A stretch of DNA of 15,967 bases from B4-G1 sp964393895 (GTDB lineage Bacteria > Chloroflexota > Anaerolineae > B4-G1). The notes beneath the pieces were generated by a model, which saw only the letters and a program-made list of their open reading frames with translations, was not told where the DNA came from and ran no database searches. A program made the position numbers and the translations under genes. Shown piece after piece: positions 5,831-13,799 of the stretch; within the stretch, counting starts at the first letter, position 1, and the number at the start of each line of letters is the position of its first letter. Location of the stretch: positions 1-15,967 of the forward strand of contig CAYMWP010000111.1 in the NCBI GenBank assembly GCA_964393895.1, given 5' to 3'.

Positions 5831-6807
5831 CCCAACATGCCGCGGATGATAATGTCCACCGCGTCGTCCTCGTCCAACCCCCGGGCCATCAACGTCTCCA
5901 TCTCCTTCCGGTTGACGCTGCCAATGGCCGCCTCGTGGGTCACTCTGGCCCGCTCGTCGCGCACGACGACGACGGGCACGTTACGCGCCACCGCCGCGTC
6001 GCGCACGATCTCGGTGCAGTCCATGTGGCCCACCGCGCCGGGCGCGTTCCCCTCGGCGGTGGTATAGATCTCGCTGCTGGCCCGGTCGCGCACGGCGACC
6101 CGCGTCTTGGTCAGGCCACGCGCTCCCTCGCCGTTGAGACGCACCACTTCCCGCACCTTGATCTCGTCCTCGGCCAGCCCATAAGCCTTGGAGGTCAATT
6201 CGACCACGCCCTCGGCCGCCACGTCCGCCTCGAACTGCATCTCCAAGCGCCCCACCCGGCCGTGCGTCAGATTGAACTCTGATTCGAGCCGCCCGCCCTC
6301 GTCCACCTGGGCGTGGGTAGTGGGCAGCACCTGGACGCCGCCGTGAGGGCCGTGATAGTGGGCCTCGCTGTAGCGCATGGTCGCGCCCGGCCCGACGTGA
6401 ACGCGCGCGTCCATCACGTGCTGGAGGTCAACTGCGTTGGGAAAGGTGCAATGGGCCAAAAAGCCGACCTCCGCCCCCTCCCCGATCTCGAACTCGGACA
6501 CGATCTCTTGCCTCCCCTCGCTGGGGAGCATGCCAAAGCAGAGGTGCACGGGGTAATCAACTTTTGCGCCTGGCGCGACGGTGACGCGAGCGCGCACGCC
6601 GCGCTCCGATTCCTCCGTCTCGATGCTCACGCCCTCAATTTGATTGGTCGCCAGCACCTGATGGCCGCTGATGACGGCGCTGGCGATTCGAGGGGCCCTC
6701 AGAATATCCGCTTTGCCGCCGGCCTGCTCGTAGGCCCGCATCATGGCCTCGAACTCGTGCGCCCAGGCCGGGTCGCGCGAGGGCAAGGGGCCCCCGTCTC
6801 TACTCAT
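5827..6807 (-). CDS. SufB/SufD-family Fe-S cluster assembly scaffold (SufB-like)
   Basis: A 326-residue cytosolic protein of the SufB/SufD beta-helix family, which pairs with the SufC ATPase to build Fe-S clusters. The last 70 residues carry family marks: HMDCTEIV (C264), VTHEAAIG (H291, E292), then a helical tail with ARGLDEDDAVDIIIRGML. C264 sits where SufB has its scaffold cysteine, which SufD lacks, so I favour SufB type. It is much shorter than the roughly 480 residues of Escherichia coli SufB and resembles archaeal forms. The ATG at 6807 overlaps the sufC stop codon (ATGAGTAG), a translational coupling signal; a longer frame to 6909 would run through sufC and is unlikely. No sufS, sufU, sufE or second sufB/D gene is next to it; efp follows. 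Confidence 0.88.
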   Translation of the reverse strand: MSRDGGPLPSRDPAWAHEFEAMMRAYEQAGGKADILRAPRIASAVISGHQVLATNQIEGVSIETEESERGVRARVTVAPGAKVDYPVHLCFGMLPSEGRQEIVSEFEIGEGAEVGFLAHCTFPNAVDLQHVMDARVHVGPGATMRYSEAHYHGPHGGVQVLPTTHAQVDEGGRLESEFNLTHGRVGRLEMQFEADVAAEGVVELTSKAYGLAEDEIKVREVVRLNGEGARGLTKTRVAVRDRASSEIYTTAEGNAPGAVGHMDCTEIVRDAAVARNVPVVVVRDERARVTHEAAIGSVNRKEMETLMARGLDEDDAVDIIIRGMLG

Positions 6808-7591
6808 CGCACACCCCCTCGGCCACCACGCGCTGGTAGGTACCGCCGGCCTCCTCGCCCCAGGGCTGGTAGCCCAGCAGGTCGCCGTGGGGCCGGCAGC
6901 GCTGGGCAAAATAGCCGCGCACCTCGGCCGGAGTACCGGTGTTCACGATCGCGCCGCCGCACATCAGCGAGGCCCTATCGGCCACCTCGGCCATCTCGTC
7001 GCGGTGGGTGATCAGGAGCACCGATGTCCCCTCATCCGACATGCGGCGGAGCAGCGCCATGACGTCCTCGATACACAGCACGTCAACTCCCGAATCCGGC
7101 TCATCGAGGATAGCCAGGCGGGGCTGCATGGCGTATACCGCCGCCAGCTCGATCCGCTTGCGCTCCCCGCCGGAGAGGGCGTGATTGACCGGGCGGCCCA
7201 GATAGACGGAGGGAGAAAGCGCCACCGCCGCCATAGCCTGCTCGATCCGTTCCCGCGAGGGATCGCTCATCCCCAGCGCCAGGTAGTCGGCGGCGACCAG
7301 TCCCTCGAAGCGGGCTGGCTCCTGCCAGGCCAGCGTCAAACCGAGCCGCGCCCGCTCGGTCAAAGACAGGCTGGTGATGTCCTGCCCGTCGAACAGGATG
7401 CGGCCCCGCACCGGCTCGTACCCGCCAGCGCCCATCAGTGTGAGCGCCAGACTGGTCTTGCCAGAGCCATTGAGGCCCAGGAGCGCGTGCACCTCCCCGC
7501 GCCCGACGGTCAGATTGACCCCGCGCAGAACCTCCGCGCCGGGCCGCTCGACCCACAGATCCTCTACTGCTAACAGTGTGTTGTTTTCCAT
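6800..7591 (-). CDS. sufC: Fe-S assembly ATPase SufC
   Basis: A 263-residue ABC-type ATPase that is soluble and drives the SufB/D scaffold by ATP binding and hydrolysis. The motifs, in order, are Walker A GLNGSGKTS, the Q-loop in LAWQEP, signature LSGGERKR, Walker B LAILDEPDSGVD and H-loop LLITH. The signature and the DEPDSGVD form are typical of SufC rather than of a transporter ATPase. I chose the ATG at 7591 because GGAG lies 4 nt before it; the ATG at 7606 lacks a site. The downstream partner overlaps its last codons. The gap to the preceding gene is 72 nt and holds an imperfect hairpin (7620-7656), so it may be read from an upstream promoter or from one I cannot identify. Confidence 0.95.
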   Translation of the reverse strand: MENNTLLAVEDLWVERPGAEVLRGVNLTVGRGEVHALLGLNGSGKTSLALTLMGAGGYEPVRGRILFDGQDITSLSLTERARLGLTLAWQEPARFEGLVAADYLALGMSDPSRERIEQAMAAVALSPSVYLGRPVNHALSGGERKRIELAAVYAMQPRLAILDEPDSGVDVLCIEDVMALLRRMSDEGTSVLLITHRDEMAEVADRASLMCGGAIVNTGTPAEVRGYFAQRCRPHGDLLGYQPWGEEAGGTYQRVVAEGVCDE

Positions 7592-7619
7592 AGCACTCCA
7601 AATCATACCCGCTGAACAG

Positions 7620-7656
7620 CTTGCCTGACAGTGAGCATTTTCACTCTGCCTGCAAG
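7620..7656 (-). other. Imperfect hairpin between the phosphorylase-like gene and sufC
   Basis: CTTGC (7620-7624) pairs with a distal GCAAG (7652-7656), and AGTGA (7630-7634) with TCACT (7641-7645), with mismatches between. No T-tract follows on the minus strand, so it is a poor terminator. It may be a processing or pausing site. Confidence 0.35.
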
Positions 7657-7663
7657 ATGAACC

Positions 7664-9394
7664 TCACTTGTCATCATCTTGGCGCGCGCATTCCAGTTCC
7701 AGGATGCGCCGCAGAATGGCGACGGTGGCCGCATAGGTGGGGTCCATCCCAAAATAGGAAAGTTGCTGCACCCCCAGATTCTGTCCCTTGCTGAAGGGCG
7801 TGTCCGAGGCGTAGTGAACGACGCCAATGTCAAAGGGGATGGGATAGAGATTGACGATCTCGTCCCTGGGATAGCGACGCGGGCGCATGGCCTCGTACAC
7901 GGCTGAGAGATACGGGCCGGCCTCCATCTCGATGTCGGTGTATCCCTCCCGATAAAAGACATCCATGTAACGTTGATTCTGCAAAAAAGTACCCCGCACG
8001 GTGATGGACTTTTGGTTATCGAGCACGGTGCCATAGACGAGGTGCGGGCGCACGTCAGCGGCGTCGAAGGCGTTGTTAAAGAGATAAGTGTTGCGCGAGT
8101 GCTCGTCGTGAACGACGTTAGGGATCATCACGTCGCCGATGCTCCCGTTGAGCGTGGCCGCCTTGCCTAGGACGTATACCCCCCGGAACGACTCCACGCC
8201 GGCCGCGATCTGGGAGAGAATGTGGTAAGCGCCCATTCCCAGTGGGTAGTCAATGTTGATGATGATCGCGTCGCTGTGGACAATGCGCTCGATGCCGGGA
8301 ATACGCAGGCGAGAGTCAAGCCAGTCAGGGCGCAGGGCGCGCAGCTCGACGATCTGCGCGGCGACGTCAAAGACGTGACGGCTGTCAATGTGCCGGATAC
8401 CGCACAATGGCTCTTCCTGTTCCCGCTCTTCCCACATATCCCGGCCCTGGGGAGTGTGGAGATATTTCTTGAGCACATAATACAGGAAATTCTCGAGGCT
8501 GCTGGGCACCTGGCGCGTCTGAATATCGGCATACTCCGCCTGCAAGTCGGCGCTGCCCCCCTCACGCACGAAGCGAACCAACTCTTCCTCCCGCCGCAGG
8601 GCAAAACCGGAGAGTATGTTGACCACGCTGTGAGTGTTGCTAGAGATAAAATAGACGGGCCGCTCGCCTGGGTCAAAGGGAAGGTTGGCGGCAATGTTCT
8701 CCCACCAAAGCTGGGTGGCCTTGCGGTACTCGACCTGAGAGCCGGCCAGCAAGCGAGCCGCCATTCGCTTCCGCTGCCGTCCGGCGTCGAGAAGCATGGC
8801 CGGCAAATCCTCTTTCCAAATCGCCTCCAACTGGCCCAGGTCGGCGGCGGAGATGCCCAACTCCTCGCACAACCGGACGCGGAGGTCGGCGCCGATCGGT
8901 TGACCACTGGTCACGCAAGCCTCCAAATCCACCAACGACGCATGTCCAAAGAGCCGGAGATGTATCTTGTTCCACTCGATCTGGAAGGCGGTCAGTATCG
9001 GGATCAAATCATCAACGTCGGAGAGGCTGGCGACGTAGGCGGCCAACGTCTCTCGCCCATCGAAGAAGGAACGGCGCCGGCGGGCCGCTGCCGCGACCGG
9101 ACGCCACTGTTCGACGTCCGGGTAGCCGCGCCGGGCAAAAACACGCTCCGACTGCCCCATCACGATCAATCGCGTCTGCCGGATGCAATGCGGTAGACGC
9201 AGCGAGCTATAGACGAGGGCGGAAACGTCGGGAGTGTGGTCGCGGGACCTGACGTGCAGGAGCGAATCCACCCCCAGATGGGTCTCGACCAGCGTCTGGA
9301 TCTGCACCTCGTCAGTGGTGCGCAGCAGCGAGTAATAAGTGCGCATGTAGAGCTCGATCTCCTCGCTGCCGGTGGTGGGGACGGTGCGCTCCAT
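7664..9394 (-). CDS. Uncharacterised protein with nucleoside-phosphorylase-like C-terminus (DUF6909-like)
   Basis: A 576-residue cytosolic protein with no signal peptide or membrane segment. Residues 1-380 resemble no domain I can name; they begin TGSEEIELYMRTYYSLLR, which I associate, from memory, with DUF6909. Residues about 385-520 recall the nucleoside phosphorylase (NP-I) fold: VLGKAATLNGSIGDVMIPN (408-426), a GT-rich middle strand, and DIEMEAGPYLSAVYE, where the M490-E491 pair matches the ribose-contacting EME/MEG motif of uridine/purine phosphorylases and MTA nucleosidases. Its ATG lies 1 nt after the stop codon of the molybdenum-hydroxylase subunit (TGATATG), so the two are almost certainly translated together. 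A role in releasing a purine base for that enzyme is plausible but inferred. Activity cannot be read from the sequence. Confidence 0.7.
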   Translation of the reverse strand: MERTVPTTGSEEIELYMRTYYSLLRTTDEVQIQTLVETHLGVDSLLHVRSRDHTPDVSALVYSSLRLPHCIRQTRLIVMGQSERVFARRGYPDVEQWRPVAAAARRRRSFFDGRETLAAYVASLSDVDDLIPILTAFQIEWNKIHLRLFGHASLVDLEACVTSGQPIGADLRVRLCEELGISAADLGQLEAIWKEDLPAMLLDAGRQRKRMAARLLAGSQVEYRKATQLWWENIAANLPFDPGERPVYFISSNTHSVVNILSGFALRREEELVRFVREGGSADLQAEYADIQTRQVPSSLENFLYYVLKKYLHTPQGRDMWEEREQEEPLCGIRHIDSRHVFDVAAQIVELRALRPDWLDSRLRIPGIERIVHSDAIIINIDYPLGMGAYHILSQIAAGVESFRGVYVLGKAATLNGSIGDVMIPNVVHDEHSRNTYLFNNAFDAADVRPHLVYGTVLDNQKSITVRGTFLQNQRYMDVFYREGYTDIEMEAGPYLSAVYEAMRPRRYPRDEIVNLYPIPFDIGVVHYASDTPFSKGQNLGVQQLSYFGMDPTYAATVAILRRILELECARQDDDK

Positions 9395-9395
9395 A

Positions 9396-10823
9396 TCACG
9401 ATTCCCCTGCCGCCTTCTCCACCGCCTGCACGATCTTGTAGTACCCGGTGCAGCGGCACAGGTTGCCGGTCAGCCCGGCGACGATCTGCTCGTGGGTGGG
9501 ATGGGGGATCTCGTCCAGCAGGCTGGCGCCGGCCATGATAAAGCCTGGCGTACAGTAGCCACACTGGACGGCCCCTTCGTCAATGAACGCCTGCTGCAGC
9601 GGGTGCAACTCGCCCCCCTCAGATACTCCCTCAACGGTGGTAATGTGCGTGCCGTGGGCGCGGGGTGCGGGCGTCAGGCAGGCCAGCACTGCGATGCCGT
9701 CCATCCAGACCGTGCAGGCCCCGCACTCCCCCTCGCCGCAGCCCTCTTTGGCGCCGGTCAGCCCCAGGTCCTCGCGCAGCATCTCCAGCAGCGTCTTGCC
9801 GCCCGCCCCCTGCACGGAAACGTTCCTACCGTTGACCGTGCACTCGATGGGCTCGGGCCCTCCGTCCCGGTGGCGCACCGTCTCGCCCGCCAGCCGGGGA
9901 AAGCGGCCTGCGGTGTGCCCCCATAGCTTGGGCGGATTGTCGAGGAACTCGTCCCTCTCGGTGCCGTCACGCAATCTGGCGAGAGCGCGACGCACCAGCA
10001 CGCCGACGATCTCACGCCGGTAGTCGGCCCCGGCGCGGACATCGTCAATCGGGACGGCGGCGCGGGCGGCTAACTCGGCGGCCTCGGCGATGCGCTCCTC
10101 GCTCAACAGCGCTCCCACCAGCGCCTCCTCTGCCTCCCGTGCACGGATAATGGTAGGCGCCACACTGCCCAAAGTGATCGTGCATTCGCTAACTCGCTGA
10201 TGCGCCGATTCGCCAAAGGCAAGCACGACGGCCCCATTAGTCACGGCAATAGCCACTGCGCGCCGCAAACCCAGCTTGACGAAGGCACCGCGTCGGTCGC
10301 CGTCCAGCGCGGGAAAGACGATGTCGGTCACCATCTCGTCGGGAGCGAGGGCGGTCTGGCGCACGCCCCGGTAGAACTCGGGCAATGAGAGCGTGCGCTC
10401 GCCGCGCACGCTGCGCAGCGTGAGGCGGGCGTCCAGCGCCCACAGCGCGGTGATGGTATCGTTGGCGGGAGAAGCGGTGACGAGATTGCCGGCCACGGTG
10501 CCCCGGTTGCGCAGTTGGGGCGAGCCTACCTGCGAGCAGGCCAGCGCCAGGGTGAACCCTCGCTCGACCAGCAGGGCCGATGCCGCAGTCTGGTTATGCG
10601 TTACCGCCGGGCCAACGTGGATCAGTCCATCATCGTCCAGATATACCCGGTCGAGCTTGCCGATGCGGGTGACGTCTATCAGCACGCGCGTCTGTCGGGT
10701 GCCGCGCTGCAACTCGACCAGCAGGTCAGTGCCGCCGGCGATGATGCGGGCCTCGGGGCCGTGCTCGGCCAGGAGACGCAAAACATCCGCGACAGAAGTG
10801 GGGGTGTAATAAGTTTGCCACAT
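9396..10823 (-). CDS. Molybdenum hydroxylase FAD + [2Fe-2S] subunit fusion (xanthine/CO dehydrogenase type)
   Basis: A 475-residue electron-transfer subunit of a xanthine dehydrogenase / CO dehydrogenase-like enzyme. The N-terminal half (1-285) is the FAD domain: IIAGGTDL (27-34) and GSPQLRNRGTVAGNL (100-114) bind FAD. A linker leads to the ferredoxin half (about 325-475). C362, C367, C370 and C382 form the plant-type cluster site, and C421, C424, C456 and C458 (CGYC...CRC) form the helical cluster site. In most relatives these are separate genes (CoxM/CoxS) or a single chain in the order Fe-S then FAD; here the order is FAD then Fe-S. No molybdopterin-binding large subunit is present in the window, so its catalytic partner must be encoded elsewhere. 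Start ATG at 10823 is typical for the family; GGGAG lies about 10 nt upstream. Confidence 0.92.
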   Translation of the reverse strand: MWQTYYTPTSVADVLRLLAEHGPEARIIAGGTDLLVELQRGTRQTRVLIDVTRIGKLDRVYLDDDGLIHVGPAVTHNQTAASALLVERGFTLALACSQVGSPQLRNRGTVAGNLVTASPANDTITALWALDARLTLRSVRGERTLSLPEFYRGVRQTALAPDEMVTDIVFPALDGDRRGAFVKLGLRRAVAIAVTNGAVVLAFGESAHQRVSECTITLGSVAPTIIRAREAEEALVGALLSEERIAEAAELAARAAVPIDDVRAGADYRREIVGVLVRRALARLRDGTERDEFLDNPPKLWGHTAGRFPRLAGETVRHRDGGPEPIECTVNGRNVSVQGAGGKTLLEMLREDLGLTGAKEGCGEGECGACTVWMDGIAVLACLTPAPRAHGTHITTVEGVSEGGELHPLQQAFIDEGAVQCGYCTPGFIMAGASLLDEIPHPTHEQIVAGLTGNLCRCTGYYKIVQAVEKAAGES

Positions 10824-10945
10824 AGTTCAAATGCTCCCGATTAGTGTCAATCTATTCTAGCCGTGACTGGATATCCTTCTCGACCTGTTCCCGCAGACCT
10901 CTCCACAGTCGGCCTATATCTCCCCCCATCGCCACTCGCTATTCG

Positions 10946-12415
10946 TCACTCGTCATTCAACAACCCCGTCATTTCATTGAACTGCTCGATCAGTGCGTCA
11001 ATCTCACCGATCTGCCCCTGGATAGAACTCCAATAGTCCGGCTCGTACCACTGGGCCTGGATCTCTTCGTAGGTCTTGCCCTGCTGCTCGACCCAGGTGT
11101 AGTACTTGAGGTTGTGGATGCGGCGGCGATCCCAATAACCCAACTCCTCCACGTAATCCACCGTGCAACCCAGGAGATAGCGATGGTAATCGGCGGCGGC
11201 GTCCGTCTCGGTGTACTCGCCGTGCTCCTCGTGCAGTTCCAGCAAGCGGCTCTGATATAGTTCCATCGAGTCGGTGAAAACAGTAAGGACGACGTCGTGC
11301 TCGCCCAACTCGTACCACTTGGCGAGCTTGATAGCGGAGAGGACGTTGGCGACGCTAGAGATGCCCAGCAGGTCGAGCTGCTCCACCAGCCCCTCTGGTA
11401 CTCCCTGTTCGACCAGGTAAGCGCGGCCGGCCGGCTCGTTGAACAATCTCACCAGGCTCATACACGCCTCGTCATCAATCGCCATCACCAGATCGGTGTT
11501 CCTGAGGTTGTGGATCCAGGGCACGTGCTTATCACCGATGCCCTCGATGCGATGCCCGCCGAAGCCATTGAGCAACAGTGTGGGGCACTGGAGCGCCTCG
11601 CTGGCGGCGACCTTACTCGTGGGAAAGATCTCTTTCATATAATCGCCGCAGCCGATGGTTCCCGCCGAGCCGGTAGTCAGCGCAACGCCACGGTAGCTAT
11701 CTCGCGGCCCTAGCTCTTGCTGCAAGACCTCTTCCATCGCGTGGCCGGTCACGTCATAGTGCCACAGGTGGTTGCCGAACTCGTCGAACTGGTTAAAGAT
11801 AACGATATCCTCGCGGGTTTCGCGCAGCTCCCAGCACTTGTCGAATATCTCTTTGACGTTGCTCTCGCAGCCGGGGGTAGCGATGACCTCGCCCGCCACC
11901 GTGGAGAGCCAATCGAAACGCTCGCGGCTCATCTCCTCCGGCAGGATGGCGATAGATTCGCAGGCCAATAGCGCCGCGTCGTAAGCGCCGCCGCGGCAGT
12001 AATTGCCGGTGGAGGGCCAGACCGCCTTCTGGTAAGTGGGATCGAACTGGCCGGTGACCAGGCGCGGCACCAGGCAGCCAAAGGTAGCCCCGACTTTGTG
12101 CGCGCCGGTGGGAAACCACTTGCCCACCAGGGCAATAATGCGAGCCGGCACACCGGTGAGAGCAGGTGGCAGTTCCATATAATTGACGCCGCCAAAGCCG
12201 CCGCCCTGAGCCACAGGCTCGTTCTTCCAGGTAATGCGGAATAGATTGAGCGAGTTCACGTCCCACAGGCCAACGTTCTCCAACTTGGCCCTGACCGCGG
12301 CGGGGATCAGCGCCGGGTCCTTCATCTGCGCAAAGGTGGGGACAATGATGTCGCGTTCCCGCGCGCGTCGCGCAGTTCGCTCCAGTTGCTCTTTATGAAT
12401 GGTCAAATCTATCAT
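10946..12415 (-). CDS. Conserved fold-type II PLP-dependent enzyme, substrate unknown
   Basis: A 489-residue cytosolic protein related to cysteine and tryptophan synthase beta chains. K107 (GAHKVGA) is the likely Schiff-base lysine, STGN (135-138) the substrate loop, and GSAGTIGCG (249-257) the phosphate-binding loop. The rest of the chain is unusual for the fold: an N-terminal extension with GLWDVNSLNLFRITWKNEP and a long acidic C-terminus (about 400-489, HRYLLGCTVDYVEELGYWDRRRI). I recognise it as a highly conserved bacterial family usually labelled only PLP-dependent protein, subunit beta. GGAGG lies 8 nt before the ATG. The upstream 135 nt are repeat sequence; the FAD/Fe-S gene follows after 122 nt. 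The reaction, probably on a small amino acid, is not known. Confidence 0.85.
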   Translation of the reverse strand: MIDLTIHKEQLERTARRARERDIIVPTFAQMKDPALIPAAVRAKLENVGLWDVNSLNLFRITWKNEPVAQGGGFGGVNYMELPPALTGVPARIIALVGKWFPTGAHKVGATFGCLVPRLVTGQFDPTYQKAVWPSTGNYCRGGAYDAALLACESIAILPEEMSRERFDWLSTVAGEVIATPGCESNVKEIFDKCWELRETREDIVIFNQFDEFGNHLWHYDVTGHAMEEVLQQELGPRDSYRGVALTTGSAGTIGCGDYMKEIFPTSKVAASEALQCPTLLLNGFGGHRIEGIGDKHVPWIHNLRNTDLVMAIDDEACMSLVRLFNEPAGRAYLVEQGVPEGLVEQLDLLGISSVANVLSAIKLAKWYELGEHDVVLTVFTDSMELYQSRLLELHEEHGEYTETDAAADYHRYLLGCTVDYVEELGYWDRRRIHNLKYYTWVEQQGKTYEEIQAQWYEPDYWSSIQGQIGEIDALIEQFNEMTGLLNDE

Positions 12416-12529
12416 CCGAGATTTCCTCCGTAAAGACGATTCAAGATTGGAAGTAACTGCTGCTCAGTCTGGACTTGTGACAGAGTTTCACAGAGAAACG
12501 CAGAGATGTTGTATTCTCTGTAAATCTCT

Positions 12530-12572
12530 GCCTTCTCAGCCGGATGTAGTTTATCCGCGTTCTCTGTGTCCA
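12530..12572 (-). repeat. 43-bp dispersed repeat, copy B, overlapping the VanZ gene end
   Basis: This is the exact reverse complement of 463-505. It supplies the final codons and the TAA of the VanZ-like gene (12551-12553). Its flank at 12501-12530 forms CAGAGAT/ATCTCTG, and similar CACAGAG sequence continues toward 12480, filling most of the gap before the PLP enzyme. Confidence 0.9.
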
Positions 12573-13015
12573 AACCAGAATGGCCTGAGCAGTTGCGATT
12601 GGAAAAGTAATGCGCCAAGCACTACTCCAACTGTGTTCAAGAGCCAGTCTTCCAGCGCCGCCACCCGTGTGGGGATGAGCGACTGCGCCAGTTCAATGAC
12701 CAGGCTGAGGCCCGCGCCGGCGAGCGTCGTCAACGCGAGCCGCGTCCTGGCCGGCCGGCGACTCAGGGCCAGCGCGAGGGCAGCTCCCAACGGAATAAAG
12801 ACTGCGACGTTGCCCGCCAAGTCAATCAACAGGCGCACCAACATACCCCGTGCGGCAACGGGCGCGGTCAAAGGTGCCAGGCTGGCGGCGACGATCTGGT
12901 TGGGGCGGAGCGTCATCCACAAGAGCCAGGCATAGACAACGCCCGCCAACGCCCACCCAAGCCAGGTATGGGGCTGCCTAATTGACTCCTCACGGCACAC
13001 GGATGCGCTCGCCAT
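12551..13015 (-). CDS. VanZ-like membrane protein
   Basis: A 154-residue membrane protein of the VanZ family, first named from a teicoplanin-resistance gene but mostly of unknown function. Four hydrophobic segments lie at about 17-36, 66-84, 92-112 and 126-146. The family signature is clear: NVAVFIPLG (69-77) and IELAQSLIPTRVAALEDWLLNTVG (107-130), with E108, Q111, R117, D123 and N127 conserved. The last residues (FGHRERG) come from the dispersed repeat at 12530-12572, so the natural C-terminus has been replaced or lengthened by a repeat insertion. The start is uncertain: the ATG at 13015 overlaps the upstream gene by 26 nt and has only a weak GAGG; a GTG at 13000 is an alternative. There is no vancomycin-resistance context. 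Confidence 0.85.
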   Translation of the reverse strand: MASASVCREESIRQPHTWLGWALAGVVYAWLLWMTLRPNQIVAASLAPLTAPVAARGMLVRLLIDLAGNVAVFIPLGAALALALSRRPARTRLALTTLAGAGLSLVIELAQSLIPTRVAALEDWLLNTVGVVLGALLFQSQLLRPFWFGHRERG

Positions 13016-13781
13016 CCTCAGGAACGATCACTTCCAAGTCCGTGCCAGCACTGGCTTCCCCGATCAGCACGTCGGGATGCTCGCCGATCTTGGAGCTGAG
13101 ATGCACCAGCGCCAGGCGCGGACAGCCAGCCTGACGCGCTATTTCGCCAGCCTGTTTGGCCGTGCTGTGGAAATAAGCCGAGGCGTCAATGTCAGGCTGC
13201 AACTCGGCGCTAAAAGAAGCCTCGTGGATCAACAGGTCACTGCCGCGGGCCAACTCCACGACAGAGGCGCAGGGGAGTGTATCGGTGGCAAAAGCGACCG
13301 ATGGGCCGGCGGCAAAATCCCACCGGGCGGCCAGGGTAGGAGTGCCCGGCGGGTAAGAGACCGGAACGGTACGCACAGTGACGCCGTGCGATAGAGCCGC
13401 CTTGTCCGCGTCGTATTCCGACAGATTGTGCCACCCGCACTTGAGACGATGACTGCCATAGCCGGTATAGACCAGCGCCCACAGCATCTTTAGCGTCGCG
13501 ATCGTGTTAGAGCCGGCGTAGACGTGCAGCCGGGGAGAAGATTCAAAAGAACGGCTGAGGGCAAACATTGGGAACCCCAACACGTGATCGCCATGGGAGT
13601 GGGAGACGAAAAGCTGATCAAGCTCAACAGCTTGGACATTGGCGCGGGCCAGTTGTTGCACAACCGTCGGCCCGGCTTCGACCAGCATACGAAAATCAGA
13701 GTCCTCGAGCAAAAGCGCCACGTTGCTCCGCCGTCCGGCGGAGAAAGCGTCACCTGTCCCAAGAAAAACGATCTCGGCCAT
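12990..13781 (-). CDS. RNase Z-like metallo-beta-lactamase-fold protein
   Basis: A 263-residue cytosolic MBL-fold hydrolase, closest to ribonuclease Z / ElaC-type proteins. It has the early GTGDAF motif (8-13), the zinc motif SHSHGDH (H61, H63, D65, H66), FATDT (D167), HSTAKQAGEIA (205-215) and LVHLSS (H227). The loop that normally gives a further zinc ligand, an HxxP-like sequence, reads VPVSYPPGTP with tyrosine 143, so one ligand may be missing. tRNA 3'-end processing is the best-known role, but nonspecific phosphodiesterases look alike. The chosen ATG at 13781 sits 4 nt after GGGGGT; an in-frame TTG at 13793 is weaker. It starts 18 nt after the thrC stop, so the two are likely in one operon. 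Confidence 0.87.
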   Translation of the reverse strand: MAEIVFLGTGDAFSAGRRSNVALLLEDSDFRMLVEAGPTVVQQLARANVQAVELDQLFVSHSHGDHVLGFPMFALSRSFESSPRLHVYAGSNTIATLKMLWALVYTGYGSHRLKCGWHNLSEYDADKAALSHGVTVRTVPVSYPPGTPTLAARWDFAAGPSVAFATDTLPCASVVELARGSDLLIHEASFSAELQPDIDASAYFHSTAKQAGEIARQAGCPRLALVHLSSKIGEHPDVLIGEASAGTDLEVIVPEDGERIRVP

Positions 13782-13799
13782 CGTTACCCCCAATCCACC

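Noticed and set aside
6808..6909. Longer start for the SufB-like protein at 6909
   Set aside because: It would overlap sufC by more than 100 nt in another frame; the ATG at 6807 in ATGAGTAG is a normal coupled start.
6800..7591. ATPase of a membrane transporter
   Set aside because: The DEPDSGVD and LSGGERKR forms and the overlapping SufB/D partner point to SufC.
10822..10850. TTGACA-17-AACTAT on the minus strand before the hydroxylase subunit
   Set aside because: The -10 box would overlap the start codon and place the transcript start inside the gene, which has a typical family N-terminus.
12551..13015. Glycopeptide resistance role for the VanZ-like gene
   Set aside because: No vanHAX or regulator genes are near, and most VanZ-family proteins are not linked to resistance.
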